Shown: positions 1 to 9,634 of the stretch, one piece after another
Layout of the letters: each line of letters starts with the position of its first letter
Position numbering within the stretch: position 1 is the stretch's first letter
Source: Melampsora larici-populina 98AG31
Taxonomy: Eukaryota; Basidiomycota; Pucciniomycetes; Pucciniales; Melampsoraceae
DNA: 30,760 nt
Direction: 5' to 3'
Assembly: GCF_000204055.1 (NCBI RefSeq)
Contig: NW_006768772.1
Coordinates: 437,318 to 468,077 of the forward strand
Program-made: the position numbers and the translations under genes
Notes under the pieces: generated by a model
What the model saw: only the letters and a program-made list of their open reading frames with translations
What the model was told of the DNA's origin: nothing
Databases searched by the model: none

Positions 1-195
1 ATCATGCAATGGTGAGGCGATTTTTTTATATTATGATTTGGAATGTTAAAAAGGAGAAAGAAATGTAAATACAGCAGAATATTTACATTATCGAACTGTA
101 GATGTTAGTTCTATTAAGGATTAAATTATCCAATTTCTTAAGTTTTTCTTATATATGTCAAAGTTCTTTTTTCTGATGAATTGGTTTTTATTAGG

Positions 196-374
196 TTGGC
201 TAGAAGATGAAAATCATGATGTGTTTTGAAAATCAAAAGATACTTCTACACCTTCAGCTCATTGGTAAATCATTTTATATTATCTATACTATCACTCTCA
301 TACATTTTTATCATAAGACTGACTTGGTTGTTTTGTACAGTGCACTTGACAATATACATGATTCTATAAAAGGT
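196..374 (+). pseudogene. Exon-like remnant, two short exons, unknown gene
   Basis: A segment after a possible acceptor (TTTTTATTAG) reads WLEDENHDVF, then a TGA, then KSKDTSTPSAH. A GTAAAT...TACAG intron (about 274-339) follows, and the next short exon reads ALDNIHDSIK before a GTAAGT donor at about 375. The frame is kept across the intron only if the TGA is a nonsense mutation. I do not recognise the family. The reading depends on splice signals seen by eye in AT-rich DNA, so it could be chance. Confidence 0.25.
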
Positions 375-740
375 AAGTCACTTGTTTTCTACGACCACAA
401 TTTGAGTGTTAAACCTATATGACAGTTATCTCTATTTGAAAAATTCTCACTGACCAAACTTTCTTATCCTGATGTGACTTGATATTTTTTGACAAAAAAC
501 TCAACGGTACGGCTGGAGACTATAGAACTTCAGTATTACAAATCTAATTTTTTTCTTCACAAATAAAATTATTGAAAGATTGATCACAGAAGCTATAAAA
601 CCAATTGGGGATTTTCCCTTCAAAGAGTGATGAATCTTTTGGTGGGGCAACTTTTGTGTGAACCATATGTTTACATGTTAGATATGTAGACATATCAACT
701 GTAATGTGTAAGGCTACATGTGTATACACAGTGTGATGGC

Positions 741-862
741 TGACCACAACTCAGCCACCATTCGAGTGCAAGCATTTAACCAGTCCTTTGTTCTCTGATT
801 CTGCTGATCTTATTACTGAAAACCATACTGTCCGCTTCCTTCAATTTGTTGAATCAACCAAG
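741..862 (+). pseudogene. Exon-like open segment ending in a splice donor
   Basis: An open frame reads QPPFECKHLTSPLFSDSADL and then TENHTVRFLQFVESTK, ending at AAG|GTAATC. Composition and codon use look coding compared with the flanks. No partner exon is evident and I do not recognise the family. A second frame starting at ATG 736 is also open for a short way. This is probably an isolated exon remnant. Confidence 0.3.
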
Positions 863-1114
863 GTAATCTTGCTCCTTCCTTTGTCTTCCCATTACTTCCT
901 TACACTTCAACATGATGAAGACAGAACATATAAGAACAAATATTATATCCTCAAGAAGAAATAGAACCTTGAAGAATCCACAAGAAGCCGATAATAATTG
1001 AATGTAGATTAATAAATCAATCAATATTTCTCAAACATCTGTTCAATTCATCGCAAAAGAAGACTCATATAATTCAAAACATTTACCACTCATGATTTAC
1101 TCACCAACAATCAT

Positions 1115-1498
1115 TGAAGACGGAAGTACTTGAGATACATGCAGAGATGTTTATGTCTCGTGAAGGGCAGGGCAAGTGACCGAGGGGACCCCCAACTACC
1201 AGCCTAACCCTTTGCTAAATGTAACTCAGTGCTTCCTGATTTAACTCCTCAAGAAATTAGTTTATCAATCATTCCTTCAAACAATTATTCACATATGCAA
1301 ATTCACTTATATCCAAAGATTTACAGCTCAAGGTTATTCACATTGACTCATGGAAGACGGAAGTACTTGAGATACATGCAGAGATGCTTATGTCTTGTGA
1401 AGGGCAGGGCAAGTGACCGAGGGGACCCCCAAATACCAGCCTAACCCTTTGCTAAATGTATCTCGGTGCTTCCTGATTTCAATCCTCAAGAAATTACT
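1115..1498. repeat. Direct duplication of a 145-bp GC-richer block, offset 237 bp
   Basis: Positions 1115-1260 and 1352-1497 are nearly identical (both contain GAAGACGGAAGTACTTGAGA and AAGTGACCGAGGGGACCCCC) and lie exactly 237 bp apart. The blocks are clearly richer in GC than the AT-rich spacer, which is not conserved. No long ORF and no RNA-gene signature was recognised. The block may be a short dispersed element present twice. Confidence 0.8.
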
Positions 1499-1709
1499 CA
1501 ATACTCATTCAATCAATCAATCATTCATAAAATCTCACATTGATTCATTTCCCAAATCAAACATTCAATCCATCAAATATTCAATCACTCAATGTTTATT
1601 CACTTTGATCATTATTTCACGGCATCCCCACACAAATTCCAAAATCTTGAAGTGTTGAACATACCACTAATCAAAACAATGTTTTTTTCCGTAGATGCCA
1701 AAACCAGTA

Positions 1710-2328
1710 TCAGACCTCTGCAAGCAAAAGTTGGTCAAGTACCAAAAGCGGAAGAAGGCTCAACAACACAATGCCCAACGGGATCCAGTCCGGGATGTTG
1801 GAAGAGAACATGTCAGTCAAAGAATCAAAGCAAAAATCAAAGGCCGGTTTGGCTTGCCAGAGGACTGTGACTGTCAATACCAAACCCACCCCCTGAAGAT
1901 CCGCAACCTTTATTCTTCCGTCATAGTGTTTATGAGACCAATGACTGAGACCTTGCATCACCTCATTGACCAAAGGAATATCAGAATCACAGAGTTCAAA
2001 GTTGTGATTGCTGGTATACTTGCGGTATTGTGTAATGTCAAGTACTTCTTCCAGGATATAAGCACATTCTCTTGTAGCACTGCTTTGGCATTGATGACCT
2101 TGAGGTTGGCAGGGCGGGGTTGGGAAGATTGGGTTGGGCCTGACGGGGTTGAGAAGATTGAGGAACTATTTTGTTTTGGTCCGCATTGATGTTTTCAAGG
2201 CACGGTTCACATATTTGCTGTCTGCCTTGACAGAGAGTATTTTGACACAAGGGACAATTGGGACGGTTCATGATGTTGAAAGACAAAGCTCTGAGAAAAA
2301 AAAAACAAAGAAGATTGAAGCTGATCAA
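1710..2328 (-). pseudogene. Alpha-type protein kinase remnant with zinc-ribbon N-terminus
   Basis: The minus strand opens with an N-terminal segment (2328-2038) containing CPLC, 11 residues, then CEPC, which is a zinc-ribbon pattern, followed by a Pro/Gln-rich linker. A second frame, between about 2100 and 1800, reads TRECAYILEEVLDITQYRKY, then a segment ending SHWSHKHYDGRIKVADLQGVG. The SHW...DLQGVG core is the C-lobe signature of alpha-kinases (MHCK/EF2K family), which are expanded in rust fungi. The kinase N-lobe with its ATP-binding residues is missing between the two parts and the reading frame changes. The sequence after DLQGVG does not resemble a normal C-terminus. This looks like an internally deleted pseudogene; missed introns could explain part of the frame change. 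The plus-strand frame through the same bases is judged to be its antisense shadow. Confidence 0.6.
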
Positions 2329-2339
2329 ATAAGATGGAA

Positions 2340-2700
2340 GGCAATCAAAGAAGATTGAAGAAGATTGGAGCCAATTGAAGCCAATTGAAGAATACTAAAG
2401 AAGAAGATTGAAGCTGATCGAAGAATACTCAAGAAGATTGAAGCCGATTGAAGAATACTCAAGAAGATTGAAGCCGATCGAAGAATACTCAAGAAGATTG
2501 AAGCCGATCAAAGAAGGATGAAGAAGAGTGAAGACGATCAAAGAAGATTACATAAGATTGAAGCCGATTGAAGAATACTAAGGAAGATTGACGCTGGTAA
2601 AAGAAGATTACAGAGGATTGAAGCCAATCCAAGAAGATTGAAGAAGAAAGGTGAAGACGGTCAAAGATGAAGAAGAGTGGAGACGATCAAAGAAGTTCAG
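2340..2700. repeat. 30-bp minisatellite (AAGAAGATTGAAGCCGATYG...)
   Basis: A 30-bp unit beginning AAGAAGATTGAAGCCGATTG and ending AAGAATACTC is repeated head to tail at 2401, 2431, 2461 and 2491. Degenerate copies lie on either side, to about 2340 and 2700. The period is a multiple of three and would read KKIEADRRIL, but a variant creates TGA within the second unit, so it is not an expressed peptide repeat. Confidence 0.85.
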
Positions 2701-3104
2701 TGTAGTGTAGGTTTTGTTGAACAAGTGGATGGGTGGTGACTATGACAAAAGTTGGAAGAATGACTAAGATGATTGGTGATGGTGTGTGGGTTGTGTGATT
2801 GGTTGAGAGGTAGAGAGGTCGAGAGGTGGTTTGTACACTTTCCATCATCTAATGTGAAGTTTTCATCTTTGGGGTCCTTGTTTATGGTTTGTTAATTGTC
2901 GTTTTTTGATTATCGACATTTTTTTCTTGATTTTCAACTTTTGTTTTTTTGTTTTTTGAATTTTGATTTCCTCTTTTGTGGCTTTCCTGGTACTTTTTGT
3001 GTCAATGCAACAATGCGGTGACAAATGTTGAGTTTCAAGTTGTAAATCTACTGAAATTTGGGCTGTAACCTGGTCTGAAAGGGGTTTCTGCCATGACTTT
3101 TACT
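2701..3104. other. Low-complexity, T/G-rich stretch without a gene
   Basis: It contains GGTTGAGAGGTAGAGAGGT-like runs followed by T-rich runs. No supported ORF, RNA gene or repeat family was seen. Confidence 0.5.
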
Positions 3105-3240
3105 CCAGTACAGGGGTTTTTGCCCTGTATTTGAGTATTTTCTGTAGTTTTGTCTTTGATTTTTGATTTTCGCACCCGGGAATTGTGATTTTTGTTTTTT
3201 GATTTTTGCATTGTCACCTTGACACATCTCGCATTCCGTA
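3105..3240. repeat. Dispersed repeat, copy 1 (mate at 25232-25365)
   Basis: The block begins CCAGTACAGGG and ends TTGCATTCCGTA. It matches 25232-25365 in the same orientation over about 135 bp with only scattered differences. The two copies lie in unrelated surroundings, so this is a dispersed element of unknown class. No terminal repeats are obvious at its edges. Confidence 0.85.
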
Positions 3241-3361
3241 CCCCAACATCCACACAAGCTTGACCAATTTCACAAGGCCTTGTGTGTGCCTGTCCATTAT
3301 TGCATCCTTGTCTTGACATTCCTTCTTTAGCTGACACATTTTTTGTATCACAGAGGCCATC

Positions 3362-4560
3362 ATGCCTTCCGCACGTGGTCACACTACACCTCAAAGCTAC
3401 CCCCATGTCTCTTCAAACACCAACAGCCCAGAAACTCTTATGAGTTCCACACCCCCCGGTACCCCCACTTTGCCTCAGACATCCTTTGCCACTGCAAACC
3501 ACGACTCTGTTATCAAGCGCAAGTTCCAATGTCTCCGAATTCGCTTGAAATTCTTTCTGGAACCCAATGTCAACTTGGATGCTAGATCAACCACCAAGGC
3601 TCTGATTGAACAAGTCATCAATCATTTTGAACCCAATGTGAAGACTTCATCCCTTGCAAAAGCAGCCCTCAAGAATCTTTTCTATCAACACGTCTCACCG
3701 GTCATCAGGCAGCACTCTTCAGTCATCAACAGTTTGAGTGCAACCCCAGTTTCCTCACCCTCACGTGCCAACGGGTCTACTAGGGCGCTTCACTTCAACA
3801 AATACGCCCATGCTTTTGACCATTCGTTTGATCCTAACCATCGCACCAGCACTAAGAAGGTCCTTCATGCTGCAATCCAACACAAATCTCCCAACAAAGC
3901 ACTTGCTCCTTTGAATTTGATCAAGAAACCAGATTTAATTGAACTCTTCAAATGCTATGTACACACAGCCCCCGCCTGTTGTCCACATTTCTCTGCTATT
4001 CCTCCTGTGCTCGAGGCTTCCGAACTTCCAGGCCAAACAAAGGACGAATTACGCTTTGCCCTACAAGGGCACATCCCTGACCTATTCATCCTGTCCCATG
4101 TCAACAAGTTTTCCCTCATCAACATCTACCAACACTTCATATTGGGCGTGCCTGATGCGGATGGCGACATTGCCCAAGATCAAGTTGAATTTTTTCTGTT
4201 CAACAACCCAAGCCATCAAGTAAGCTTCTTCCATTCTCATCTACATACTGATTCTCTCAATCTGACCTACACATCTTCCACCTCAGCACTTCCAAAGTGC
4301 ATTGTAAGTTGCCGTCTATCAACTGTTCATAGGTAAGAATTCCCAACACATCAACGCAAATGTTCTCAATACTCATAGCGCTTCTTTTATTGCCGCAGTT
4401 TCCAAATAGATCACTGGGAAAGAACTAACTTTGTAGTCACTCAAAGGCACAGTCCCACTTGTTGAATCTCATGTCCGTCTTGTCCTGGAACATTTAGTTG
4501 TGGCAAATTTGAGGAAACAGCATATTTGTCAAGATACTTATAAGTAGACACTAGCACAAC
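3362..4560 (+). CDS. Hypothetical protein, probably intron-containing at the 3' end
   Basis: A long open frame starts at ATG 3362 and runs to a stop at 4336 if unspliced (324 aa). The first 60 residues are Ser/Thr/Pro-rich. The rest is helical in composition, with blocks such as AALKNLFYQHVSPVIRQHSS and KPDLIELFKCYVHT. There is no signal peptide or obvious membrane segment. Strong splice signals follow residue 286: donor GTAAGC at 4220 with acceptor CCTCAG ending at 4286, and donor GTAAGT at 4304 with acceptors at 4398 or 4437. Past 4437 a phase-compatible frame reads SLKGTVPLVESHVRLVLEHL and continues to a TAG near 4550, which looks like the true C-terminus. The exact splicing is ambiguous. 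I do not recognise the family; it may be a rust-specific gene or the ORF of an unknown element. It is the least damaged non-transposon gene here. Confidence 0.55.
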
Positions 4561-4580
4561 TGGGCGGCGGGCGCCGCATC
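4561..4580. repeat. GC-rich hairpin motif GCGGCGGGCGCCGC, copy 1
   Basis: GCGGC-GGGC-GCCGC forms a 5-bp GC stem in strongly AT-rich surroundings. The 18-mer GCGGCGGGCGCCGCATCA recurs at about 6437, and a variant (GCGGCGGGCCTCCGC) lies at about 25389. Confidence 0.7.
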
Positions 4581-5257
4581 AAAGTCTTACATTAGCCTGA
4601 TCCCCTGTCATTCTTCTTATGTAGAAAAATATTACCAGTGTTTGACCAAGTCCCAATCCCATCATTTTTTGTCCATTACGGATTGTAAAGTGGCTTCCAA
4701 AATGACACACCCACCTCATCATACTCAAATGAACACATTGCGGACATAGTATCTTCACATACTAAGATCTAGTGAACACTGTAAATGTTGACCGAGTGAC
4801 TGACAAAACAGTATCATGAAATCATATTTACATGAAGAGGCAGAATAATGTGTGCAAGCATTTGCAGGCAAGACACAACACCAATTGACTCAGACAGGTA
4901 TGTGTTTGGGGCCAGCCGACTGAGCTGAAGAGGTATTGTTTGTGCAAGTGCTTGTCTAAACCAATTGGGGTAACAAACATTTACAATCAACACTCCCTAT
5001 GGAGAGTCTCTATCTTGGTTTTTTGTAACCAAAATATATCCAAGACTTCTATCTACAATTTGTGGGTTCAATACTTTTGTTGTCTGCTTGTTCTTATTCT
5101 TATTCAACTCAGGCATATAATATGTAACAAACTTTTGAATTACAAAACTAAAAAATCCTCAACATAATCATAATTCAAAAAGTTGATAACCTCTTCCAAA
5201 CTTTACAAAAGAAAAAACACAATGATCATACAAAGAGACCAATCTTCATTTTTTTAC
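4581..5257. other. AT-rich stretch without a recognised gene
   Basis: Only short open frames are present, none with supporting splice signals or recognisable motifs. There is no tRNA-like or repeat structure beyond simple AT-richness. Confidence 0.4.
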
Positions 5258-5624
5258 TCACCTCCAACACTCAGGTCTTCTTCTTAAAACATCACAAAAT
5301 TCATCTATACCCAACCCATTCCCATCCATCTGCAACTCCTTTCTGTTAATTTCATCATCCATGACTTGTTCTTCATCAAAACAAACTTCCCAGGCAATCA
5401 TATTCAATTTCTTTTCACCTTCATTATGTGAAATAATTTACAAAGATAAAAAATGAATGGCATCAAATAATCATTGCCAACTGATTTCACAAACCTTCAT
5501 GTTTTCTTTTACCACATTAATCCAACATTTTTCAAAATCAAACTTTGATTGATGAACTCCATACAAAATTGTAGATCTGATTCCAATCCAGTTTAGTTTT
5601 ATCCATTCTTGACTGATCTCCAGG
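5258..5624 (-). pseudogene. Two-exon remnant of an unidentified gene
   Basis: On the minus strand, one segment (about 5624-5495) reads EISQEWIKLNWIGIRSTILY and continues to NVVKENMK, followed by a GTTTGT donor-like site. A second (5418-5258) reads MIAWEVCFDEEQVMDDEINR and ends RRRPECWR with a TGA. Both look coding, with acidic and aromatic composition. The intron phase between them does not fit the simplest splice choice, so either another donor is used or a base has been lost. I do not recognise the family. Its relation to the SCC3 remnant upstream on the same strand is unknown. Confidence 0.45.
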
Positions 5625-5845
5625 TATGATTCTTGTTTTCTTTTATGAATTGATGTACTGATTGATTCAATTGAATGAGTCCAGGTTGTAGATGGTTTGA
5701 TGAATTCGGGTGATCAGTTCAATTTTTGTCAACGTTCTTCTTCTTCTGGGTAGTATTGAGCTCTACATACCTTCATCCAAAAATGAAACAAATGAAAAAA
5801 CAAAAACAAAAAAAGCTCGAAAATCCGGACTCAAAGTTTTAAATA

Positions 5846-6229
5846 TTGTCCTCTATTTCAAAATTGTATGGAAACCAATTTTTGATAACTTACTTCCAAA
5901 TATGGGGTTTAAGCTCTGATGAAAGAACTCTACTTCAATCTTTATCTGCTCAAGCTTTACAACTTTCTGGAAAGGTTTCAACTTTTTCAATGAAGGGATC
6001 AAAAATCAACTCACAACTTCCATTAAATCCAATCCTTTCAATTATTTCATTCAACTCCTGTGAAACTTCCAAAGATGAAGTTTGTTCTCAATTTGATTTC
6101 ATCAAAAAATTCAACATGAAATTAAACCCAAAATTTGAATTATCAGAATTTGTTTTTGATAAATGTAAAAATGACTTACAAGATCATCATTCCATTGAGG
6201 AGAAACACTCAACATCCATTCCCAACTAA
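5846..6229 (+). CDS. Hypothetical open frame, 127 aa, likely exon fragment
   Basis: The frame is open for 127 codons in very AT-rich DNA, which is unlikely by chance. It reads DERTLLQSLSAQALQLSGKV, then a polar stretch ending near FVFDKCKNDLQDHHSIEE. The first 22 residues may be intron sequence, since an acceptor-like GTTTAAG precedes the coding-looking part at about 5919. The opposite strand has TTA and TCA stops in register, so the plus strand is the better choice. I do not recognise the family. Confidence 0.35.
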   Translation: MSSISKLYGNQFLITYFQIWGLSSDERTLLQSLSAQALQLSGKVSTFSMKGSKINSQLPLNPILSIISFNSCETSKDEVCSQFDFIKKFNMKLNPKFELSEFVFDKCKNDLQDHHSIEEKHSTSIPN

Positions 6230-6598
6230 CAGAAACCCTAACCAAGTTCAAACCCCCAGCTTGGCTGATCCCTTTATTCTTTTCACAACTTCAAAATTGT
6301 ACTGATACTGATTATTCAACTAATCCAATTCAGCCATATTGTGATTCAAACACATTTCAAGCAATCAAAATTTTATGATACTTATCTCAAATTAATCTCA
6401 ATTGTAATTCAATTAGAAATCTTACTAGCCCTATCAGCGGCGGGCGCCGCATCATTGAACTTTCCAGAGGGAACAGAGAACCAAACAAATGGTGTAAAAT
6501 GATCTCAGGAGGTCAAGAGGTGATCTCTCAAAAAAGTTCTTTGAAGATTGTTTGTTATCAAGACACTTTTGCTGAGATTTCTATTGTGTAGCAATTGT
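6230..6598. other. AT-rich spacer with GC hairpin motif copy 2
   Basis: No gene was recognised. GCGGCGGGCGCCGCATCA lies at about 6437, identical over 18 bp to the copy near 4563. Confidence 0.5.
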
Positions 6599-6795
6599 AA
6601 GGTTCTTTAAGAACCTTCACTGAGGGTCCGGAAACACGTCCGGCACGACTTCTCAAGAGAGCAAACGGACTTGGAACTTTGGTATAAATTGCGATTGAGC
6701 TCCGGAAAGTCACCCAATAAGCTCTCTGAGGAGTGAGGACTTTCCAAAGCCGGGCGCTGGAAGAGAAAGGTAAGGAGGTGTCTATCTAATCCCAT
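6599..6795. repeat. GC-richer structured block with several inverted repeats
   Basis: The block opens with AAGGTTCTT-T-AAGAACCTT (6599-6617), a near-perfect palindrome. TCCGGAAACACGTCCGG follows, then GGAAAGTC paired with GACTTTCC about 28 bp apart. It contains CTCTGAGGAGTGAGG, which resembles CTAACTGAGGAGTGGG in the terminal repeats near 24610. It may be a fragment of a similar element. The 62-codon minus-strand frame here shows no motif. Confidence 0.4.
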
Positions 6796-7958
6796 GATCC
6801 CAAACCCATGACTACTTGTTGTGTATACTCCTTACAGCAATCAGGTAAAAGTTTGACTACACAGACCTACCCAGACTTTGATCCAATGGATGTGTATTGA
6901 TGTGAAATTGGCTTTGATTGATCATTGGCCAAGATGTGAGTATAATGAATCATTGATATGAGTGATGGCATTTCTACTGAGGGTGAGTTGATTGTGTTAG
7001 GTGGCAATTGGGTGTTCTGAGCTTAATCAGCAAATAGGTTTACTCATTTAGTGGTTTCAATGAGATGGTAAGGGATTAGATTGAGATTATTCAACTAAGA
7101 ATTGATTATATCACCAAAATTGTAGTGAAGTAAGTTGCTAATCATTAGTTTTGAATTTTTCCAGACAACACAGGTTAATTGATTGAAATATTCAGTTGAG
7201 ATTTGATTGTTGCTAAATGACTGGACATCTGTTTTGAACTTGGTTGACATTTGAAATTTCAAGTGATAAAAAGTTATCTCTATCTCCTTGGATAGAATCT
7301 ACATGTTACACAATTATATTGAAGTTGGATTATCTCAAAGATAGTTGGTCAAAATGAGTGATTGGTTTTGACTCAAATGGGCCCAAGTTGTTCATAGATA
7401 AAACTTTGTAGAATTTTGTGCTCTGACTTGGTTGAAGTTTTTGAGACAATGCTAGAAAACAAAGCTAGCAATTTATTTAGACTCACTTTTATTGTTTCAT
7501 TATCAAACTTACTTTCAAGCCTGATTAATGATTCCTCATATCTTGGATGATATGATGCTTTGTCTTGCATTTCAAGTCCTATGATCTTTGATGTTCAAAC
7601 ATGATCACCTATGGAAACACTACTTCTCATAACTTTTTGGCAATGGAAAGGTGATGAGGAATTTACATAAATCGGCCTCCAATTCTGTTTCTTTTGTTGT
7701 GATGATCAACTTAACTCTTATAAACATTGATATTTATTTCAAATCTATGTGAATAACTATAGACCTTACAGAATCCACCCAAATAGTGGAAATCAGCTCT
7801 CGAAGAAACTTGAACAGTTTACAAAAGAACCAAAAAAACTCATGAATTAGATCAGTCATACATAAAACCAATTCAAAAGGTTGATATTTGCCATGCCAAA
7901 AATAGGTTGGTTTGCAACTAAATTAGGCAATGGAAACCAAATCATTCTATAACCCAAA
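6796..7958. other. AT-rich stretch; only a weak minus-strand open frame
   Basis: A minus-strand frame at 7570-7373 (65 codons, containing HPRYEESLIRLESKFDNETI) looks mildly coding, but has no recognisable domain and no clear splice partner. It could be a further piece of the minus-strand remnant at 8249-9634. The rest shows no gene, RNA or repeat. Confidence 0.3.
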
Positions 7959-8090
7959 TCAATTGGTTTTTAGATGATAAATTGTTTAATTTCATGGAGA
8001 TTTTCTGATCTATTCATACACAACAAAACAAATGAATATCAGTGATTGAGTGAAATTAAGTGACTTGGTTTGAAATTGACAAATAGTTTG
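7959..8090. repeat. Diverged dispersed repeat, copy 1 (mate at 22317-22465)
   Basis: It shares GATGATAAATT, then CATGGAGATTTT.TGATCTAT and TTGAGT.AAATT blocks, in the same order and orientation, with 22317-22465. Identity is roughly 70-75% by eye with small indels. The copies flank the LINE insertion region at a distance and may reflect an old segmental duplication. Confidence 0.55.
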
Positions 8091-8248
8091 AAGTGTTGAA
8101 AATTCAAATGCTCAAATTTGATTATACCACAACATGTTGATTTGGTAAAACTTGTGGTGATTAATTCAAATTCTTCTTGATTTCTGATTTCTCTAAAACT
8201 TGTAAATCAATCTATACAAAAATTTTCTCAGTTTCAAATCTTTCAAAT

Positions 8249-9634
8249 TCAAATTCCTAAAAAAAACTTCCACTTACACATTCTTTCACAAGCTACTTGA
8301 CACAATTTCTTTTCCTTTTCCTTACCTTTTTTGGCACATGCATTAACTTCCTCTTCATCATCATCATCATCATCTTCTCCATCCAAATTGCTCATCATCC
8401 TTTGTTTTTCATATTGTTTCTCTTTCATTTCATTCCCCAACTGTTCAATCTCAGCTGCAATGAATCCAGCACAACAAAATTGAGTTTGTTGATTACAATC
8501 AATCCTCAATTGATCTGGCATTGAAGTACCATAAGATATCAAATAAATATTCAACATATGAATCAAAGCCTATGAGTAAGAATCAGAAAGATCAGTAGGG
8601 AAAAACCCCAATCCATCAGTCCTTAATTGAGACATGAGAAGAAAATATGATATTCAAAAACTCAACTGCTCTCTTAATTTTATCACAAGCAACACATTCA
8701 GGATCAATAGCAAATTCTTTCATTAATTCCAAAAACCTATCTTTAAACCTTGAAATCATATCTATCAATTCTTAATTTCAATTTTATAAGAATTCTCAAT
8801 CCATTTGATTCCATTAAGATCATCATCATCTCCTTCAACTTCATCATCATCATTATCTTCTTTGGTGGTAATTCCTTCTTTTTCTTTTTGTTTTTGTTAC
8901 AATTTTTGTTTTTTCAATTTCAATTTAACTTTCCATACTACTACCAACATCTTTACTTCCTTTAAATTTTTAGGGTATCTTAAACTATTAGTTCCAATTT
9001 TCATTTGTTTAGAATCATAAACTTCTTCAAAAAGTTTTTAAAAAATTTACTAATCAATTTCCTTACTCGGGTTTCTTGATCAAAGATTAATTTCATCAAT
9101 TGATTTCTTTGTAAACTTTCTAAAACTCCTGCATGTGAATCCACAATTGTCAAGATTTCAATAGCTAAACATCTTGTATTGATTTCATGTTCTCCTATTG
9201 CAATTTCCTAAAAATCTTGATTTAAATTGGGCAGTGAAATGTTGCATTGGTCCTAGATTGTTTTCTTTTGGAAATGATCAGGAAGTTGATTCATGCACTG
9301 CCCTAGAGCTTGAACGCATTCTATTCGGATCATGGGATCCGGAGCTTGATATCAATGAACAAAAACCCTGTAGAAAAAAATCAACCATATCAACCTCTTT
9401 CTTCTTCTTCTACAACATAAATCGAACTAACCCATCAACCAAATCATTGATATGATTCTCAATACTCTCTTTCTGATCACTGATCAAACTTTTCCTTTTG
9501 TCCCATTCTTTTAATCTTTCATCGTTTCCAGATCGATGAGTACTACTATTTTTACTTTTAAGATCGGGGACTTTTTTATTCAGTTGATTTAATTCAATAC
9601 TAACTTGAATCAAGATATCAATAAATGAACTCAT
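8249..9634 (-). pseudogene. SCC3: Cohesin subunit SCC3/STAG pseudogene (5' truncated, frameshifted)
   Basis: Minus-strand segments follow the order of the central part of SCC3/STAG, the HEAT-repeat subunit that clamps the kleisin of cohesin in the nucleus. Exon-like 9634-9410 reads SSFIDILIQVSIELNQLNKK, then a charged coil ending SIENHINDLVDGLVRFML. From 9207 a block reads EHEINTRCLAIEILTIVDSH and later QETRVRKLISKFFKN, the STAG pattern in which helices end with the conserved VR. A one-base frame change lies near 9030. Near 8760 comes SRFKDRFLELMKEFAIDPEC, then ALIHMLNIYL and FCCAGFIAAEIEQL with an Asp/Glu run (8390-8340). Stops and frame changes separate these blocks, and the N-terminal STAG domain is absent upstream of 9634. 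The assignment rests on remembered family patterns. SCC3 is essential, so an intact copy would be expected elsewhere. Confidence 0.6.

Noticed and set aside
1695..2189. 164-codon plus-strand ORF with a basic N-terminus
   Set aside because: It is antisense to the alpha-kinase remnant, whose DLQGVG motif and zinc ribbon favour the minus strand.
3035..3406. 123-codon minus-strand ORF
   Set aside because: It overlaps the dispersed repeat and the start of the plus-strand gene, with low-complexity Lys/Asn composition and no motif.
8297..8965. Hydrophobic Phe/Ile-rich plus-strand ORFs
   Set aside because: They are antisense to Asp/Glu/Lys-rich codons of the SCC3 remnant.
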